Of a stretch of 64,000 bases of DNA, positions 7,991-16,205 are shown piece by piece. The first letter of the stretch is position 1. Every line of letters starts with the position of its first letter. The DNA is from Janibacter cremeus. GTDB taxonomy: Bacteria > Actinomycetota > Actinomycetes > Actinomycetales > Dermatophilaceae. The notes under the pieces were generated by a model. It worked only from the letters and a program-made list of their open reading frames with translations. It had not been told where the DNA came from and made no database searches. The stretch is taken from positions 2,666,001-2,730,000 of the forward strand of contig NZ_CP115184.1 of assembly GCF_029395675.1 (NCBI RefSeq). The letters run 5' to 3'. The translations under genes were made by a program, and so were the position numbers.

Positions 7991-8578
7991 TCAACCCCGC
8001 CGGTCCTGCATCGTCACCCTGACGGTGGGCACCGGGGAGTCCGCCCCCGCGATCGTCCACATCCGGGCCAGCGTCGGCTGCAGCAGACGGTCGCCCAGCT
8101 GACCCACGAGGACGGCGACGGCCTGCTCCTCGACCGGGATGCGGCTGCGCGCGATCCCGTGCTCACGCAGCGTGCGCGTCTGCGCGATCGTCTCCGCGAT
8201 GAGCTTGCGGGCCAGGCCCACGTCACCCGGGTCCGGGGTGACCACGACCCGCCGCAGGTAGTCGATCGCCTCGGGGTTCGCCTCGAACATGCGGGTCACC
8301 GCGTCGTCACGGCCCGCGACGACCTCGGCGGCGGGTCCGTCGAGCGGGACCGAGTCCAGTGCCCGGCGGAAGAGGTCGACGACGTGGTCGTCGACGCACC
8401 CGTGCAGCCCCTCCTTGCCGCCGAAGTGGTGCACGACCAGGCCCGGGGCCACGCCCGCGACGCGGGCGACCTCGCGCAGGCTCGTCGCGGCGACTCCGCG
8501 CTCGCCGAAGAGCCCGAGGGCGACGGTGAGGATGCGCTCCTTGGCATCGGCGGACGGGCCCGCCACTGGTGGGGTCAC
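7991..8578 (-). CDS. TetR-family transcriptional regulator
   Basis: 195 aa from a GTG behind GGGAGGCACC; the ATG ten codons earlier has no ribosome site. The N-terminal HTH reads ILTVALGLFGERGVAATSLREVARVAGVAPGLVVHHFGGKEGL in form, a textbook TetR DNA-binding domain. The C-terminal ligand domain is not assignable. It is divergent from the thiolase/FadB genes, so control of the fatty-acid oxidation run is the obvious hypothesis. Confidence 0.85.
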   Translation of the reverse strand: MTPPVAGPSADAKERILTVALGLFGERGVAATSLREVARVAGVAPGLVVHHFGGKEGLHGCVDDHVVDLFRRALDSVPLDGPAAEVVAGRDDAVTRMFEANPEAIDYLRRVVVTPDPGDVGLARKLIAETIAQTRTLREHGIARSRIPVEEQAVAVLVGQLGDRLLQPTLARMWTIAGADSPVPTVRVTMQDRRG

Positions 8579-8620
8579 GGTGCCTCCCTTCGTCGTTGTC
8601 GGGGTCACACCGGGGACTAT

Positions 8621-8634
8621 TGCACAGGTGTTCA
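8621..8634. promoter_or_regulatory. Candidate TetR operator between regulator and thiolase
   Basis: TGCACAGGTGTTCA is an interrupted palindrome (TGnACAnnTGTnCA) in the 113-bp divergent gap, overlapping the likely -10 region of the TetR gene. Its position fits autoregulation and control of the fadA-type gene; not tested. Confidence 0.4.
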
Positions 8635-8691
8635 GCGCGTGCGTAGGGTGCGAACTGAATCGCCGTCGCGTATCCGAGAAGGAGCCGGTTC

Positions 8692-9912
8692 ATGCCCGAG
8701 CAGCCCCAGGCCGTCATCTACGACGCCGTCCGCACGCCCCGAGGGAAGGGCAAGTCGTCCGGCTCCCTCCACGAGGTCAAGCCGATCGACCTGACCGTCG
8801 GTCTCCTCGACGCCGTCCGTGAGCGCAACCCCGGCCTCGACGCCGCCCGGATCGACGACCTCGTCATGGGCATCGTCTCCCCGGTCGGCGACCAGGGCGC
8901 GGTCCTCCCGCGCATCGCGGCGCTGAAGGCCGGTTACCCCGAGCCGGTCGCGGGCGTGCAGCTCAACCGCTTCTGCGGCTCCGGCCTCGAGGCCATCAAC
9001 CAGGTCGCGGCCCGCGTCCGCTCCGGCTTCGAGGACCTCTTCCTCGCCGGTGGTGTCGAGTCGATGTCCCGCGTCCCCATGGCCAGCGACGGCGGCGCCT
9101 GGGCGATGGACCCGGCGACGAACCTCGAGACCGGCTTCGTCCCGCAGGGCATCGGGGCCGACCTCATCGCCACCCTCGAGGGCTTCGACCGCGCCGAGGT
9201 CGACCGCTTCGCCGCGCAGTCGCACGCCCGTGCCGCGGCCGCGTGGGAGAACGGCTGGTTCGACCGGTCCGTCATCCCGGTCCGGGACGCCAACGGCATC
9301 ACCATCCTCGACCGCGACGAGACCATCCGCCCGGGCACGAGCGCGGAGTCGCTCGGCGGCCTCAAGCCCTCCTTCGCCGCGATCGGCGAGCAGGGCGGCT
9401 TCGACCACGTGGCCCTGGAGAAGTACCACTCGACGGACGGGATCAACCACGTCCACCACGCCGGCAACTCCTCCGGCATCGTCGACGGCGCCTCGCTGGT
9501 GCTCATCGGCAACGAGAAGGCCGGCCAGGAGATGGGCCTGACCCCCCGCGCCCGCATCATCTCCACGGCCGTCATCGGCTCCGAGCCGACGATCATGCTC
9601 ACCGGCCCGGCACCGGCCTGCCGCAAGGCCCTCGACCGCGTCGGCATGAGCGCCAAGGACATCGACCTCGTCGAGATCAACGAGGCCTTCGCGGCCGTCG
9701 CCCTCAAGCTCATCCGCGACATGGGCTGGACCGAGGAGCAGACCAACGTCAACGGCGGCGCGATCGCGATGGGCCACCCGCTCGGCGCGACCGGGGCGAT
9801 GATCCTCGGCACCCTCGTCGACGAGCTCGAGCGCCGCGACCTCGAGCGCGGCATCGCCACCCTCTGCATCGGCGGTGGCATGGGCATCGCCACCATCGTC
9901 GAGCGCGTCTGA
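8692..9912 (+). CDS. fadA: Acetyl-CoA C-acyltransferase (thiolase)
   Basis: 406 aa. The nucleophilic Cys lies in [16 protein letters not shown] (about residue 92). The C-terminal catalytic motifs [16 protein letters not shown] and CIGGGMG provide the His and second Cys. It carries out the thiolytic step of beta-oxidation, releasing acetyl-CoA. GAAGGAG precedes the ATG. The FadB-like gene follows after 27 bases, the classic FadA/FadB pair, here probably under the divergent TetR protein. Confidence 0.93.
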   Translation: MPEQPQAVIYDAVRTPRGKGKSSGSLHEVKPIDLTVGLLDAVRERNPGLDAARIDDLVMGIVSPVGDQGAVLPRIAALKAGYPEPVAGVQLNRFCGSGLEAINQVAARVRSGFEDLFLAGGVESMSRVPMASDGGAWAMDPATNLETGFVPQGIGADLIATLEGFDRAEVDRFAAQSHARAAAAWENGWFDRSVIPVRDANGITILDRDETIRPGTSAESLGGLKPSFAAIGEQGGFDHVALEKYHSTDGINHVHHAGNSSGIVDGASLVLIGNEKAGQEMGLTPRARIISTAVIGSEPTIMLTGPAPACRKALDRVGMSAKDIDLVEINEAFAAVALKLIRDMGWTEEQTNVNGGAIAMGHPLGATGAMILGTLVDELERRDLERGIATLCIGGGMGIATIVERV

Positions 9913-9939
9913 ACCAGCGGACAAGGAAGCCAGGAACCA

Positions 9940-12114
9940 ATGAGCGAGAACATGATCCGTTACGAGCGTGACGACGAGGGCATCGTCACCCTGACCATGG
10001 ACGACCCGGACGCGGGCGCCAACACGATGAACGACACCTACACCCGGTCGATGGCCGAGACCATCGAGCGCCTCGAGGCCGAGCGCGACCAGATCACCGG
10101 TGTCGTGCTCACCTCGGCGAAGAAGACCTTCTTCGCCGGCGGCAACCTCTCCGACCTCCAGTCGGTGACGCAGGAGACCGCCGCGGAGTTCTTCGAGGGC
10201 ATCGAGGGCATCAAGGCCCAGCTGCGTCGCCTCGAGACCCTCGGCCGGCCGGTCGTCGCGGCGATCAACGGCGCCGCCCTCGGCGGTGGCCTGGAGATCG
10301 CGCTCGCGACCCACCACCGCATCGCCGTCGACGACCCGAGGATCAAGCTCGGTCTGCCCGAGGTCACCCTCGGCCTGCTCCCCGGCGGCGGTGGCGTCAC
10401 CCGCCTGGTGCGGATGCTCGGCATCCAGGAGGCGCTCATGGGCTGGCTGCTGCAGGGCCAGCAGCGCACCCCCGCGGCGGCCCTGGCGAAGGGGGTCGTC
10501 GACCAGCTCGTCCCCACCCGCGAGGAGCTCGTCCCCGCCGCCAAGGCGTGGATCCGCGAGCACGCGGACGACGAGACCGCGGCCGTGCAGCCGTGGGACG
10601 TCAGGGGCCACAAGATCCCCGGCGGCACCCCCAGCACGCCGCGCTTCGCCGCCAACCTCCCGGCCTTCCCGGCGAACCTGCGCAAGACGCTCAAGGGGGC
10701 GCCCACGAAGTCGCCCCGCGCGATCATGTCCGCCGCGGTCGAGGGGGCGCAGGTCGACTTCGACACCGCCAGTCGCATCGAGTCGCGCTACATCACCGAG
10801 CTCGCCGCCGGTCGCGAGTCGACGGCCATGATCCAGGCCTTCTTCTTCGACCTGCAGGCGATCAGCTCCGGTTCCCTCCGCCCCGAGGGCATCGAGAAGT
10901 CCTCGGTCGGCTCGGTGGGCATCCTCGGCGCCGGGATGATGGGCGCCGGCATCGCCTACTCCGCGGCCAGCGCCGGCATCGACGTCGTCCTCAAGGACGT
11001 CTCGATCGAGGGCGCGCAGAAGGGCAAGGCCTACTCCGAGAAGATCCTGGCCAAGCAGGTCGAGCGCGGGAAGTTGTCGGAGGATGCGAGCAGCGCCATC
11101 TTGGCCCGGATCACCCCCACCGCCGACGCGCAGGACCTCGCGGGCGTCGACGCCGTGATCGAGGCGGTCTTCGAGGACTACGACCTCAAGAAGAAGGTCT
11201 TCGCCGAGGTCGAAGCAGTGGTCGGCCCCGACACCCTGCTGTGCTCGAACACCTCGACGCTGCCGATCACGAGCCTGCAGGAGTTCACCTCCCGGCCGAA
11301 GGACTTCATCGGCCTGCACTTCTTCTCGCCGGTGGACAAGATGAAGCTCGTCGAGATCATCCGCGGCGAGCAGACCTCCGACGAGGCCACCGCCCGGGCG
11401 ATCGACATCGTCCAGCAGATCCGCAAGATCCCGATCGTCGTCGGTGACGGCCGCGGCTTCTACACCAGCCGCGTCTTCGGCACGCTGATCCTCGAGGGGG
11501 CCACCGCGCTCGCCGAGGGCATCGACCCGCAGACGATCGAGCGCGCGGCGACCCAGGCCGGCTTCCCGGCACCGCCGCTGGCGATGCTCGACGAGGTCTC
11601 GCTGACCCTGACCCAGCACATCCGCGCCGAGGCCGACAAGGCCGCTGCCGCGGAGGGCCGGACCGTGGCGAAGGGCCCGGGCGAGGAGCTCATCGACACC
11701 ATGGTCGAGCTCGGTCGCAAGGGCCGCGCCTCCGGGGCGGGCATGTACGACTACCCGTCCGCGGGACCGAAGGTCCTGTGGCCCGAGCTGCGCGAGCGCT
11801 GGGCGAAGGGGACCGAGGTCCCCTTCGTGGACCTGCAGGACCGCTACCTCTTCATCATGGCCCTCGAGACGGCCGGCTGCTTCGAGGACGGCGTCCTCTC
11901 CGACACCGTCTCGGCCAACATCGGCGGCATCTTCGGGATCGGCTTCCCCCCGCACACCGGTGGCCCGGCGACCTTCATGACCAACTACGAAGGGGGCCTG
12001 GCCGGCTTCGTGGCGCGGGCCAACGAGCTGGCCGACGCGTACGGGGAGCGGTTCCGCCCGAGCGCGTGGCTGACCGAGCGCGCCGCCAAGGGCACCCTCG
12101 TCGACGAGGCCTGA
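9940..12114 (+). CDS. fadB: FadB-like multifunctional fatty-acid oxidation protein
   Basis: 724 aa, two enzymes in one chain. The N-terminal crotonase domain (1-200) has KTFFAGGNLSDL, GAALGGGLEIALATHH and LPEVTLGLLPGGGG with both catalytic Glu. The 3-hydroxyacyl-CoA dehydrogenase part starts near 323 with SVGILGAGMMGAGIAYS (NAD fold) and continues with LHFFSPVDKMKLVEI and GFYTSRVF, followed by the C-terminal HAD domains. It hydrates enoyl-CoA and oxidises the hydroxyacyl product, feeding the preceding thiolase. Confidence 0.94.
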   Translation: MSENMIRYERDDEGIVTLTMDDPDAGANTMNDTYTRSMAETIERLEAERDQITGVVLTSAKKTFFAGGNLSDLQSVTQETAAEFFEGIEGIKAQLRRLETLGRPVVAAINGAALGGGLEIALATHHRIAVDDPRIKLGLPEVTLGLLPGGGGVTRLVRMLGIQEALMGWLLQGQQRTPAAALAKGVVDQLVPTREELVPAAKAWIREHADDETAAVQPWDVRGHKIPGGTPSTPRFAANLPAFPANLRKTLKGAPTKSPRAIMSAAVEGAQVDFDTASRIESRYITELAAGRESTAMIQAFFFDLQAISSGSLRPEGIEKSSVGSVGILGAGMMGAGIAYSAASAGIDVVLKDVSIEGAQKGKAYSEKILAKQVERGKLSEDASSAILARITPTADAQDLAGVDAVIEAVFEDYDLKKKVFAEVEAVVGPDTLLCSNTSTLPITSLQEFTSRPKDFIGLHFFSPVDKMKLVEIIRGEQTSDEATARAIDIVQQIRKIPIVVGDGRGFYTSRVFGTLILEGATALAEGIDPQTIERAATQAGFPAPPLAMLDEVSLTLTQHIRAEADKAAAAEGRTVAKGPGEELIDTMVELGRKGRASGAGMYDYPSAGPKVLWPELRERWAKGTEVPFVDLQDRYLFIMALETAGCFEDGVLSDTVSANIGGIFGIGFPPHTGGPATFMTNYEGGLAGFVARANELADAYGERFRPSAWLTERAAKGTLVDEA

Positions 12115-12119
12115 TCGAC

Positions 12120-12959
12120 GTGGACGCCCCCCTCGCCGGTGTGCGGGTCGTCTCGATCGCCATCAACCTGCCCGGGCCGGCCGCCGTCGCGCGGCTGGCC
12201 CGGCAGGGCGCGAGCGTGACGACCGTCCTGCCGCCCTCGGGTGATCCGATGGAGCAGTACGCGAGGCCGTACTTCGAGGAGCTGCACGTCGGGCAGGACG
12301 TCGTGCGTATCGACCTGAAGGACCCCGCCGGTCGCGCCGAGGTCGACGAGCTGCTCGCGGGGGCGGACATCTTCCTCACGTCCTCGCGCCCGTCGGCGCT
12401 GCGGCGCCTCGGGCTCGACTTCGCGACCGTGCACGAGCGGCACCCGCAGGTCTGCCAGGTCGACATCGTCGGTTATCCGGGCGAGGCGGCGGAGACTCCG
12501 GGGCACGACCTGACCTACCAGGCCGGCACCGGCATGGTGCGTGACGGGCGGATGCCGGCCACGCTCGTCGTGGACCTCGCGGGCGCCGAGCGGGCGGCTG
12601 CCGAGGGTGCCGCGGCGCTCGTCCAGCGGGCCCGGACCGGGGAGGGCGTGCGCCGTGAGGTCGCCCTGTCCGACCTGGCGCACACGATGTCCCGCCCGGT
12701 CGCCCACGGCCTCACCTCCCCCGGGGGCATGCTCGCCGGGGACCTGCCGGTCTACGCCGTCTACGCGGCGGCCGAGGGCCACGTCGCGCTCGCGGCGCTC
12801 GAGCCGCATTTCACGCGCTCCCTGCTCGCGGCCCTCGACCTGCCGGCCGAGGAGCTGACCACCCAGCGCCTCGCCGAGGTCTTCGCGGGTCGCACGGCGA
12901 GCGAGTGGGAGCAGTGGGCCACCACCCACGACCTGCCGCTCGTCGCCGTGGCCGACTGA
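12120..12959 (+). CDS. Short CoA-transferase family III (CaiB/BaiF) protein
   Basis: 279 aa from the GTG at 12120, five bases after the fadB stop. LAGVRVVSIAINLPGPAAVARLA is the family's opening, and GHDLTYQAGTG carries the Asp that forms the aspartyl-CoA intermediate in characterised members. Typical enzymes are 360-410 aa, so the C-terminal third is shortened, although conserved parts remain up to the end. Some alpha-methylacyl-CoA racemases belong here, which would fit branched fatty-acid oxidation; the reaction is inference. Confidence 0.78.
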   Translation: MDAPLAGVRVVSIAINLPGPAAVARLARQGASVTTVLPPSGDPMEQYARPYFEELHVGQDVVRIDLKDPAGRAEVDELLAGADIFLTSSRPSALRRLGLDFATVHERHPQVCQVDIVGYPGEAAETPGHDLTYQAGTGMVRDGRMPATLVVDLAGAERAAAEGAAALVQRARTGEGVRREVALSDLAHTMSRPVAHGLTSPGGMLAGDLPVYAVYAAAEGHVALAALEPHFTRSLLAALDLPAEELTTQRLAEVFAGRTASEWEQWATTHDLPLVAVAD

Positions 12960-12983
12960 CCCCCTTCGTCACAGGAGAGACCG

Positions 12984-14150
12984 ATGCCCGACATCCTCCA
13001 GCCCCAGCCCTACGTCTCGCCGTGGATGGACGTTGAAGACATCGTCGATGTGACGCAGTTGGCCCGGACCTTCTTCGAGCGGGAGGTCACGCCGAACCTC
13101 GAGCGTTTCGCCGAGCAGCACCAGGTCGACGAGGAGACCTGGCTGGCCGCCGGTGCCGCGGGGCTGCTGTGCATCTCCGTCCCCGAGGAGTACGGCGGTG
13201 GCGGCGGGTCCTTCGCCCACGAGGCCGCCGTCCTGTGGGAGCAGGGCAAGGCCGGTGACGACGCCCTCGGCTACTCCGTGCACTCCTCGATCGTCGCCCA
13301 CTACATCCTCGCCTACGGGTCGGAGGAGCAGAAGCAGGCGTGGCTGCCGAGGATGGCCTCCGGCGAGCTCGTCGGGGCCATCGCCATGACCGAGCCGGGC
13401 ACGGGGTCGGACCTGCAGAACATCCGCACCACCGCCCGGCGCGACGGCGACCACTACGTCGTCAACGGGTCGAAGACCTTCATCACCAACTCCTCCCACG
13501 CCGGCCTCGTCGTGATCGTCGCCCGCACCGGTGGTGAGGGCGCCCAGGGCCTGTCGCTGGTCGTGGCCGAGGTCGACGGGCTCGAGGGCTTCGAGCGCGG
13601 GCGGGTGCTGCACAAGATCGGCCAGCACGGGCAGGACACCCGCGAGCTCGCCTTCACCGACATGCGGGTCCCGGTGGCCAACCTGCTCGGCGAGGAGGAG
13701 GGGCAGGGGTTCTACCAGCTGATGACCCAGCTGCCGCAGGAGCGCCTGGCCATCGCGGTGGGGGCCGTCGCGTCCGCGGAGAAGGCCGTCGACCTCGCCG
13801 TGGCGTACACCAAGGAGCGCGAGGCCTTCGGCAAGCCGATCGCCGCCTTCCAGAACACGCGCTTCACGCTCGCCGAGGTGTCGACGGACGTGCTCGCGGC
13901 GCGCACCTTCCTCGACCACTGCGTCGGCCTGCACGTCGACGGGCGGCTCGACGCGGCGACCGCCTCCCGGGCGAAGTACTGGACGACGGACGTGCAGTGC
14001 GACGTCATCGACCGGTGCCTGCAGCTCTTCGGCGGGTACGGCTACGTGCTCGAGTACCCCATCGCCCGCCTCTACGCCGGCGCCCGGGTGCAGAAGATCT
14101 ACGGCGGGACGAACGAGATCATGAAGGAGCTGATCTCCCGGACGCTGTGA
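12984..14150 (+). CDS. Long-chain-type acyl-CoA dehydrogenase
   Basis: 388 aa. FAD/substrate motifs IAMTEPGTGSDLQNIRTTA, VNGSKTFITNSSHAGLVV and LFGGYGYVLEYPIAR are all present. The C-terminal loop is IYGGTNEIMKELI, without the Glu of short/medium-chain enzymes. Instead TQLPQERLAIA supplies the Glu used by long-chain and isovaleryl-type dehydrogenases. It makes the first double bond in beta-oxidation, needing an ETF partner not seen here. Last gene of the run; its 3' end overlaps the convergent MFS gene by 32 bp. Confidence 0.9.
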   Translation: MPDILQPQPYVSPWMDVEDIVDVTQLARTFFEREVTPNLERFAEQHQVDEETWLAAGAAGLLCISVPEEYGGGGGSFAHEAAVLWEQGKAGDDALGYSVHSSIVAHYILAYGSEEQKQAWLPRMASGELVGAIAMTEPGTGSDLQNIRTTARRDGDHYVVNGSKTFITNSSHAGLVVIVARTGGEGAQGLSLVVAEVDGLEGFERGRVLHKIGQHGQDTRELAFTDMRVPVANLLGEEEGQGFYQLMTQLPQERLAIAVGAVASAEKAVDLAVAYTKEREAFGKPIAAFQNTRFTLAEVSTDVLAARTFLDHCVGLHVDGRLDAATASRAKYWTTDVQCDVIDRCLQLFGGYGYVLEYPIARLYAGARVQKIYGGTNEIMKELISRTL

Positions 14151-15432
14151 GCGAGGCGCGGTCCCGCTCGGCGTGGAGGGCTGGCAGGACGCACCAGGCG
14201 CCGCCGAGTCCGATGACCCCCGCGAGGACCATGGCCACCTGGATGGACGTGTGGTCCGAGAGCAGCCCCAGCAGCGGGCTGCCCAGGGTGAACGCGGTGA
14301 AGGCGACCATGGACGCCATCGACAGCACCGTCGCCCGGTTGTCCGCGCGCGCCTCGCGGTGCAGCAGGGCGTTGTAGACCGGTCCGCCGAAGCCGTGCAT
14401 CGAGTACGTCAGCAGGTGGGTCACGACGAGGGCGACCGGACCGAGGGCGAGTCCCATGGAGATCGCGCCGAGGCTGGTGAGGACCCGGCCGACGATCGCG
14501 GTGCGGGCGACACCGATCCGCAGGCTGAGCCACCCAGACGCCCTGGCGCCCGCGGCGAAGACGACCCAGGCGGCCGCGGCGACCGGCCCGATGATGACGG
14601 CGGCCCGGGCCTCGCCGCCGACGAGCTCGGCCATCCGCGCCGGCATGAGTGCCTCGAAGCTGATCATCGACGTCGACCAGAAGAGCTCGACGAGCACGAG
14701 GTAGCGCAGCACGCGGTTCTCGCGCAGCATCCGCAGCCCGGACCGGATGACGCCCGGCGCCCGGACGACCGACGCGCGCGCCGCCCCGAAGCCCCGCTGG
14801 TCGAGCCGGGCGGGCTCGTGGAGCAGGAGCAGGACGGCGAGGAGGTGGACGACGTTGAGCGCGACGAAGACGAGGATCGGCAGCCACAGGGCCGAGTGGC
14901 CCTGGACCGGGTGCCACGCCACGAGCACGGACGAGGCCACGGCACCGGCGCCCATCGACAGGCCCATGGTCGTGCCCATGCGGGAGAGGTCCTGGTCGAC
15001 GTCGGTGCCCGGGTGGGTCTGGTGGACGGTGTCGACGAACCACGCCTCCAGCGGCCCGGAGTCCAGGGCCCGGAAGACCCCGAGCAGTGCCGCGGCCACG
15101 GCGAAGGTCACGAGCGAGTCCGCGACGAGGAAGGCCACCGCGGCCCCGACGTTGACGACCCCCGCGACGACGAGGAGCGGCCGACGGCCCAGGGCGTCCG
15201 CGATCCCGGAGGTCGGCAGCTCGAGGAGGAGGACGCAGGCGCCGGTGGCCGCACTGGCCGCGAGCGCCTGGGTCAGGGTCAGCCCGCGCTCGAGCATCCA
15301 CAGCACGTGGAGCGAGACGACCAGACCGACCGGCAGCCACCGCGTGATGGTCAGCAGGAGCAGGACGCGGCGGGCGGCGTCCGGGGAGAGGTGGGTGGTG
15401 GTGTCGAGGCTCGTCCCTCGCACCTCAACCAC
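14119..15432 (-). CDS. Major facilitator superfamily transporter
   Basis: 437 aa, twelve predicted membrane segments. The loop after TM2 reads SGIADALGRRPLLV, the usual MFS motif A variant. The GTG start at 15432 lies inside the last codons of the ArsR gene (8-nt overlap), so translation is coupled to the regulator. Substrate unknown; drug or metabolite export controlled by the ArsR protein is plausible. Confidence 0.82.
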   Translation of the reverse strand: MVEVRGTSLDTTTHLSPDAARRVLLLLTITRWLPVGLVVSLHVLWMLERGLTLTQALAASAATGACVLLLELPTSGIADALGRRPLLVVAGVVNVGAAVAFLVADSLVTFAVAAALLGVFRALDSGPLEAWFVDTVHQTHPGTDVDQDLSRMGTTMGLSMGAGAVASSVLVAWHPVQGHSALWLPILVFVALNVVHLLAVLLLLHEPARLDQRGFGAARASVVRAPGVIRSGLRMLRENRVLRYLVLVELFWSTSMISFEALMPARMAELVGGEARAAVIIGPVAAAAWVVFAAGARASGWLSLRIGVARTAIVGRVLTSLGAISMGLALGPVALVVTHLLTYSMHGFGGPVYNALLHREARADNRATVLSMASMVAFTAFTLGSPLLGLLSDHTSIQVAMVLAGVIGLGGAWCVLPALHAERDRASLTASGRSAPS

Positions 15433-16018
15433 CGTCCTGTGCGTCCCACGCCGGCTCCTCGGCGTCGACGAAGGTCGACACGACGACGTTGAACCGCCGC
15501 TCGCCCTCGCCGACCGGCCCGGGTGGACCGCCGTGCTCCTCGAGGACCTCCCAGATCAGCGACTCGAAGCGGTGCTGGATCTCGCGTGCCTGCTCGGCGG
15601 TGACCGCGAGCGCGGCGTCGCTGATCGACGTGACCACACGCCACTCCTGCGGCTCCCCGCCGCGACGCTCGGCGGCGGTCTGCATCCGCTGTGCCTGCTG
15701 ACCCACGACCATGTGGTGGAAGGCGTCGGTGGCGTCCCTCCCTTCGTCGTCCGGGTCGTCCGGCTCGGGGACGGAGGTCATCTGGCTGACAGCCCGCCAC
15801 CACCTCTCCCGCTTGGTGCCCATGCCGGGGGCCTCCTCGACGAAACCGTGCTCGGCCAGCTGGCGCAGGTGGTAGCTCGTCGCGCCCGAGTTGAGTCCGA
15901 GGCGCCGGGCGATCAAGGTTGCGGTGGCCGGACCGAGCGTGCGCAGCAGGCCCAGGATGCGCATGCGCACCGGGTGGGAGAGTGCCCTGAGCTGGGTGAC
16001 GGGCAGCGCGGGGTCCAT
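15425..16018 (-). CDS. ArsR-type winged-helix regulator
   Basis: 197 aa. The first 80 residues form a winged helix: LRALSHPVRMRILGLLR, then LIARRLGLNSGATSYHLRQLAEHGFV. The C-terminal part is a longer effector region without the metal-binding Cys of classical ArsR. TACGCT (16026-16031, reverse strand) ends 7 nt before this ATG and no ribosome site is seen, pointing to leaderless translation. It probably represses itself and the coupled MFS gene. Confidence 0.85.
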   Translation of the reverse strand: MDPALPVTQLRALSHPVRMRILGLLRTLGPATATLIARRLGLNSGATSYHLRQLAEHGFVEEAPGMGTKRERWWRAVSQMTSVPEPDDPDDEGRDATDAFHHMVVGQQAQRMQTAAERRGGEPQEWRVVTSISDAALAVTAEQAREIQHRFESLIWEVLEEHGGPPGPVGEGERRFNVVVSTFVDAEEPAWDAQDGG

Positions 16019-16045
16019 GACGCCCAGCGTAGAACCGCAAAGAGA

Positions 16046-16057
16046 TGTTTGCAAACA
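16046..16057. promoter_or_regulatory. Palindrome in the ArsR promoter
   Basis: TGTTTGCAAACA is a perfect 12-bp palindrome about 15 bp upstream of the TACGCT hexamer of the ArsR gene; a half-site-like TTTGC recurs at 16062-16066. A likely operator for that regulator. Confidence 0.45.
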
Positions 16058-16080
16058 CTCCTTTGCACACAGCGGAGCCA

Positions 16081-16166
16081 ACGAACTACTGCAGGCAGTA
16101 GCACGTATCGTCTGCATCAGCTCGAGCTACTGCTCGCGATACCAGGTACTGCCTGCAGTAGTTCGT
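16081..16166. repeat. 86-bp dispersed palindromic element, copy A
   Basis: The ends are perfect 20-bp inverted repeats (ACGAACTACTGCAGGCAGTA at 16081-16100 and its complement at 16147-16166). Inner pairs GTATCG/CGATAC and a central AGCTCGAGCT make the whole element one large imperfect palindrome. A second copy of identical length and about 85-90 percent identity lies at 40365-40450. Both lie between a repressor gene and a divergent leaderless gene. No coding frame or known IS/REP signature is recognised. Confidence 0.85.
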
Positions 16167-16205
16167 GTGCGCCCGGAGGCGACCGCGGGCGTTAGTGTCG
16201 AGCCC

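Noticed and set aside
8632..11955. A long open frame on the minus strand (over 1,000 codons) opposite the thiolase and FadB genes
   Set aside because: Asp/Leu/Gly/Arg-rich without family motifs; it is the usual antisense shadow of a G+C-rich plus-strand gene whose product is certain.
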